DNA of 10,735 bases from DASUCS01 sp036275935. Lineage in GTDB: Bacteria; Actinomycetota; Acidimicrobiia; Acidimicrobiales; JACDCH01. Positions within the stretch are counted from its first letter, which is position 1, and each line of letters opens with the position of its first letter. Where the stretch lies: the NCBI GenBank assembly GCA_036275935.1, contig DASUCS010000149.1, forward strand, positions 1-10,735, written 5' to 3'. Under the pieces are notes generated by a model that was not told the origin of the DNA, did no database searches, and was given only the letters and a program-made list of their open reading frames with translations. Below are positions 7,672 through 10,735 of this stretch, piece after piece. A program made the translations under genes and the position numbers.

Positions 7672-8183
7672 ACCCCGACGGGAGTGGTGCAGGCCTGCAT
7701 GTTGTTCGTCGTGGCGAACGCGTCGCGAGCCTTGCTCAACGGCTCTCCGGTGCTGCGCTGCTTCTCCAGGAACGGCGCGTCCTCGCCGTTGCGCAACTTC
7801 TCGGACCATGCCTGGCGGTCGGACAGCCACTGATCCCAGTCGTCGAGCCACTTGCTGATCGCCGTCGCGTCGTCGCCGGGCGGCGGCAGCAGCGTGCGCA
7901 GCTTCTGCACCATGTCCTTCAACGCGGCGTCACCCTTGTCCACGAGTGCCGCGCGCTCCTGGGGGGAGCCGACCTTCTGGTTGACCACGCCGAGTGTCGT
8001 GAGCTGATCGATCGTGGCTTGGCACACCGGCTGCGCTGCCGCCGGAAAGGCCGGATCGTTGAGCTTGTCCTCCGTCGACTCGGGATTCACCACGAACAGC
8101 ACGTAGATCCACATCAACGCGAGCGCGAGCACCAAGCTCACCGCGACCGTGCGACCGAGGTTGCGGGACTTCTGCGTGCTCAC
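7668..8183 (-). CDS. Unrecognised small single-pass membrane protein with an extracytoplasmic domain
   Basis: I do not recognise a family. From the GTG at 8183 the product has 171 residues. A short basic N-terminus (K5, R7, R11) precedes one hydrophobic segment at about 12-32 (TVAVSLVLALALMWIYVLFVV). By the positive-inside rule the remaining 140 residues lie outside the cytoplasm. That part has two cysteines, C54 (QPVCQATID) and C165 (near the C-terminus), which could form a disulfide, and it looks helical. A tryptophan-rich acidic stretch, KWLDDWDQWLSDRQAW, lies at 111-126. The start is chosen because the GTG overlaps the PBP stop by 4 bp (GTGA) and gives a compact membrane protein; a longer frame from 8255 would add 24 hydrophilic residues inside PBP. 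Coupling to the PBP gene suggests an envelope role, but no function can be assigned. Confidence 0.8.
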   Translation of the reverse strand: MSTQKSRNLGRTVAVSLVLALALMWIYVLFVVNPESTEDKLNDPAFPAAAQPVCQATIDQLTTLGVVNQKVGSPQERAALVDKGDAALKDMVQKLRTLLPPPGDDATAISKWLDDWDQWLSDRQAWSEKLRNGEDAPFLEKQRSTGEPLSKARDAFATTNNMQACTTPVGV

Positions 8184-10492
8184 CCCGGTGTCACGAAGAT
8201 CGTGACCGTCGTGCCCTTGCTGACCGTCGATCCCGCTGCCGGAGATTGTTTCCACACGTGTCCTGGAGGTTGGCGGTCGTCAGGAGGCGGGGCTTCGGTT
8301 GCCTGGACCTCGAGGCCCTCACCCTGCAGCGTCCTCGTCGCGGCCTTCTGTGTCTCGCCGACGACGTCGGCCACGGTAACCGCCTGGTCCGGCGAGACCG
8401 AAACCTCGACAGTGACCGTCGCGCCCGGCGGGGCGGTCGTGGTGCCCTGGGGCGACTGCGCGACGACGACGCCCGGTGGCACCGCTGTGGTGGGAAAGTC
8501 GAACCTCGACGGTACGAAGCCCGCGTGTTGGATGATCGCGGCCGCTTCGTCGAAGGTCTTGCCACGGGTGTCGGGCACGGGGAGACCGGCGCTGAAGTCC
8601 GGCAAACCCGGCGGGAGACCTCCCGGCTGGGTGGTGGTCGTGGTCGGTGGAGGCGGCGGAACGAAGTCCCCGGACGGCGCGCGGTCGTGGGCCGCAGCCA
8701 TGAACTCCTGCCAGATCTGCGCCGGCCATGTCCCGCCGTACACGGTGATCGGCGTGTTCGGCCGCGTCAGTGACGTCCGTTCGTCCTGCGGGTAGCCCAC
8801 CCACACCGCGGTGGCCAACGACGTGCTGTAGCCACAGAACCAGGCGTTCTTGTAGTCCTCACCCGTACCGGTCTTGCCGGCGACGGGGAAGTCCTCCTTC
8901 GCCGCCGTGCCGGTGCCGCGAGCAATTACCTGTTGCAGCACGGACGTCACCGTGTCGGCCACGCCGGCGTCGATGGCTTTGGTCGCGTGGTGCGGGTTCT
9001 CGTACAGGATCGTGCCGTCGGCGCGCGTGATCTTCGTGATCATGGTGGGCGCGACGTGCACACCGCGGTTGGCGAATGTGCCGTAGGCACTTGCCATGTC
9101 GAGCACCGTGACGTCGTTCGCGCCGAGCACTGCGGACGGAAGGGCCTTGAGCGGCGTCGTCACGCCGAGCTTCTTCGCCATGTCGACGCCGTTCTGCGGA
9201 CCCACTTGCAGGATCAGCTGCGCGTACAGCGTGTTGAACGAGTGGACCGTCCCCTCGATGAGATCCGTCCCGCCGGGCGCACCTTCGCCGGGATCGGCGT
9301 TGCACGGATCCCACGGGCCGGTCGGCGGATCGAGGTGGATGCAGCCCGGCGCCGGGATGATCTCCGACAGTGGGATGCCCTGCGTCAACGCCGCGGCGAG
9401 CACGAACGGCTTGAACGCCGAGCCCGTGCCGCGTCCCGGGTTCGGTTTGCAGCCGATCGCGAGGTTGCACTTCGCCGTCGGCTGCGTGCCGAAGAAGTCA
9501 CGACCGCCGACCATGGCGCGCACGAAGCCGGTCTGCGGATCGACGGCGACGAGCGCAGCTTCCGGCCCGGCGGGGTCGGGCATCACGTCGTTGATCGCCG
9601 CTTCGGCCGCCGCCTGCAGCTGCAGGTCCACCGTCGTGTAGATCCGCAACCCGCCCGCGAACAGCGTCCGATCGCGCTCCTCCTGCGTGGAGCCGAACCG
9701 CGCGTCGTTCTCGATGAACTTCTTCACCTCGTTGACGAAGTGCGCGGCGGGATACCGGTCCTGCACGGGCGTCGGTGACAGACCGAGCGGCTGCACGATG
9801 TCGCGGTCGTGCTCCTCGGGAGTGAGGAAGCCCTGATCGCGCATCTTCTGCAGCACGGTGTTGCGTCGACCGACTGCAGCGTCCGGGTGCAAGAGCGGGT
9901 CGTACGTCGACGGCGCCTGGATCAGCGCGGCGAGCGTCGCGCCCTGCACTGCGTCGATCTGGTCGACGTGACGCCCGAAGTACTCCTGCGCGGCGGCCTC
10001 GACGCCGTACGCGCCGTTCCCGAAGTACACGGTGTTGAGATAGATCTCCAGGATCCGTTGCTTCGAGTAGTGCTCCTCGAGCTGCCAGGCGAGCGAGGCC
10101 TCCTGGATCTTGCGGTCGAGCGTCTTGCCCGAGTTCAGCAGCGTGTTCTTGACGAGCTGCTGGGTGATCGTCGACGCCCCTTGCGCCGCCGTTCCTTCCT
10201 CGACGTTCTTCTGCGCGGCGCGGAAGATGGCTCGGAAGTCCACGCCGTGGTGGTAGTAGAACCGCTCGTCCTCGATGGAGATGACCGCGTTCTGCACGAT
10301 CACGGGGATGCGCGCCAGCGGGACCTCCACGCGGTTCTCGGGCGCCTGCAGCGTGGTGATCAACGATCCGTCGGCCGCGAAGATCTGCGACGACTGCGCA
10401 TTCGCCGGGATCTCGGGGACGACCTCGGTCTTGGTGTACGAGCAGCCGGCCGCGACGAGCAGACACGTCACCGCCAGCACCGCTCTTCTCAC
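8180..10492 (-). CDS. Class A penicillin-binding protein (glycosyltransferase + transpeptidase) with two PASTA domains and a putative lipobox
   Basis: This bifunctional cell-wall synthase polymerises lipid II and cross-links peptidoglycan outside the membrane. The product is 770 residues. The GT51 domain (about 45-230) has the catalytic E74 in SIEDERFYYHHGVDF, QGASTITQQLVKN (104-116) and RILEIYLNTVYFGNGAYG (146-163). The transpeptidase domain (about 300-600) has the nucleophile in GSAFKP (S358, K361), SFN (418-420) and KTGT (540-543). A proline/threonine linker (611-622) leads to two PASTA repeats (about 636-700 and 703-768). The N-terminus MRRAVLAVTCLLVAAGC resembles a lipoprotein signal with C17 as the lipidated residue; most class A PBPs have a longer transmembrane anchor. 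The GTG at 10492 is the only usable start: no ATG, GTG or TTG lies in frame between it and the stop codon at 10541-10543. Four cysteines (C342, C348, C384, C397) flank the SxxK motif and may form disulfides. The stop overlaps the next gene. Confidence 0.95.
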   Translation of the reverse strand: MRRAVLAVTCLLVAAGCSYTKTEVVPEIPANAQSSQIFAADGSLITTLQAPENRVEVPLARIPVIVQNAVISIEDERFYYHHGVDFRAIFRAAQKNVEEGTAAQGASTITQQLVKNTLLNSGKTLDRKIQEASLAWQLEEHYSKQRILEIYLNTVYFGNGAYGVEAAAQEYFGRHVDQIDAVQGATLAALIQAPSTYDPLLHPDAAVGRRNTVLQKMRDQGFLTPEEHDRDIVQPLGLSPTPVQDRYPAAHFVNEVKKFIENDARFGSTQEERDRTLFAGGLRIYTTVDLQLQAAAEAAINDVMPDPAGPEAALVAVDPQTGFVRAMVGGRDFFGTQPTAKCNLAIGCKPNPGRGTGSAFKPFVLAAALTQGIPLSEIIPAPGCIHLDPPTGPWDPCNADPGEGAPGGTDLIEGTVHSFNTLYAQLILQVGPQNGVDMAKKLGVTTPLKALPSAVLGANDVTVLDMASAYGTFANRGVHVAPTMITKITRADGTILYENPHHATKAIDAGVADTVTSVLQQVIARGTGTAAKEDFPVAGKTGTGEDYKNAWFCGYSTSLATAVWVGYPQDERTSLTRPNTPITVYGGTWPAQIWQEFMAAAHDRAPSGDFVPPPPPTTTTTQPGGLPPGLPDFSAGLPVPDTRGKTFDEAAAIIQHAGFVPSRFDFPTTAVPPGVVVAQSPQGTTTAPPGATVTVEVSVSPDQAVTVADVVGETQKAATRTLQGEGLEVQATEAPPPDDRQPPGHVWKQSPAAGSTVSKGTTVTIFVTPG

Positions 10493-10541
10493 ATCACCAT
10501 TCTCGCGGCTTTCCCGTCCCTGCTCTCGGCATCGCCCTCGT

Positions 10542-10547
10542 TAGGGT
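10542..10547 (+). promoter_or_regulatory. Probable -10 box of tyrS
   Basis: TAGGGT fits the actinobacterial TANNNT -10 pattern and ends 10 bp before the tyrS ATG. Transcription would begin at or within a few bases of the ATG, which fits the absence of a ribosome binding site in the bases before it (TTGCGACGCG). No clear -35 is seen. The 65-bp gap (10493-10557) must also hold the divergent PBP promoter, which I could not identify. Confidence 0.45.
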
Positions 10548-10557
10548 TTGCGACGCG

Positions 10558-10735
10558 ATGCCGGACGACCTGTTGCGCGACCTCGATGCCCGTGGCCTGA
10601 TCCAAGACGCCACGGATCGCAACGCGCTCGCGGCGCGCTTGGACGCCGGTCCGGTGACGCTCTACCACGGCATGGATCCCTCAGCCGACAGTCTTCACAC
10701 CGGCAACCTCATCGGGCTGCTGATGCTCAAGCGGT
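10558..10735 (+). CDS. tyrS: Tyrosyl-tRNA synthetase, N-terminal part (3' truncated)
   Basis: The enzyme is a class I aminoacyl-tRNA synthetase that charges tRNA-Tyr. Only the first 59 codons are in the window. They match the TyrS N-terminus: MPDDLLRDLDARGLIQDATD, then GPVTLYHGMDPSADSLHTGN with LIGLLMLKR after it. The fold's HIGH motif appears as HTGN, with Asn in place of the second His; other class I synthetases are known with HxGN, so this need not mean loss of function. The ATG has no ribosome binding site and a -10 box just upstream, so leaderless translation is likely. The KMSKS loop and the tRNA-binding domain lie beyond the right edge. Confidence 0.9.
   Translation, partial: MPDDLLRDLDARGLIQDATDRNALAARLDAGPVTLYHGMDPSADSLHTGNLIGLLMLKR

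Noticed and set aside
8628..8665. Low-complexity tract of GGTGG/GTCGT-like repeats
   Set aside because: It is the proline/threonine linker between the PBP transpeptidase and PASTA domains, read on the other strand.
7599..8795. Long + strand frame (398 codons) opposite the small membrane protein and the PBP C-terminus
   Set aside because: The minus strand carries clear PASTA domains and a membrane segment here. The plus-strand translation is the mirror of those codons.
10541..10549. TTAGGGTTT resembles a telomere-type repeat
   Set aside because: It is a single copy and is better explained as part of the tyrS -10 region.
9809..10600. Plus-strand frame (263 codons) opposite the PBP N-terminus and reaching into tyrS
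   Set aside because: It is opposite the GT51 domain and has an Arg/Leu/Val-rich shadow composition.

Overview
The window is high-GC DNA of actinobacterial type. Start codons are often GTG, genes are packed almost without gaps, and the gene order argJ-argB-argD-argF-argR-argG-argH is the one known from Actinomycetota such as Mycobacterium. A deep-branching actinobacterium, for example of class Acidimicrobiia, is my best guess. That placement is inference from gene order and protein flavour, not a search result.

Positions 1-6683 (+ strand) hold nearly the whole arginine pathway. The order is the argJ C-terminal half (cut by the left edge), argB, argD, argF, the repressor gene argR, then argG and argH. 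Together the products run from N-acetyl transfer through acetylglutamate phosphorylation, transamination, ornithine carbamoylation and argininosuccinate synthesis to arginine. argC is not in the window and would be expected just upstream. The only real gap in the cluster is 65 bp between argR and argG. It holds a strong ribosome binding site, a possible -10 box and a small AT-rich palindrome that could be an ArgR operator.

Positions 6680-7665 (+ strand) continue with two short genes, each joined to the previous one by a 4-bp stop/start overlap: a hotdog-fold (YbgC-like) thioesterase and a 3-methyladenine DNA glycosylase (AAG/Mpg family). They may be read through from argH.

Positions 7668-10492 (- strand) hold a two-gene unit transcribed toward mpg. 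The first gene encodes a class A penicillin-binding protein with glycosyltransferase, transpeptidase and two PASTA domains; its N-terminus looks like a lipoprotein signal rather than the usual membrane anchor. It overlaps by 4 bp a gene for an unrecognised small single-pass membrane protein. The stop codons of mpg and this small gene are only 2 bp apart.

From 10558 (+ strand) the start of tyrS (tyrosyl-tRNA synthetase) runs off the right edge, diverging from the PBP gene across 65 bp. A TANNNT-type -10 box sits close enough to its ATG to suggest a leaderless or nearly leaderless transcript.

I see no mobile elements, CRISPR arrays, RNA genes or signs of recent transfer. This is an ordinary housekeeping region, and I found no convincing evidence of a new biological system. 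The most interesting points are the lipobox on the PBP, its overlapping unknown partner, and the near-universal 4-bp gene overlaps.
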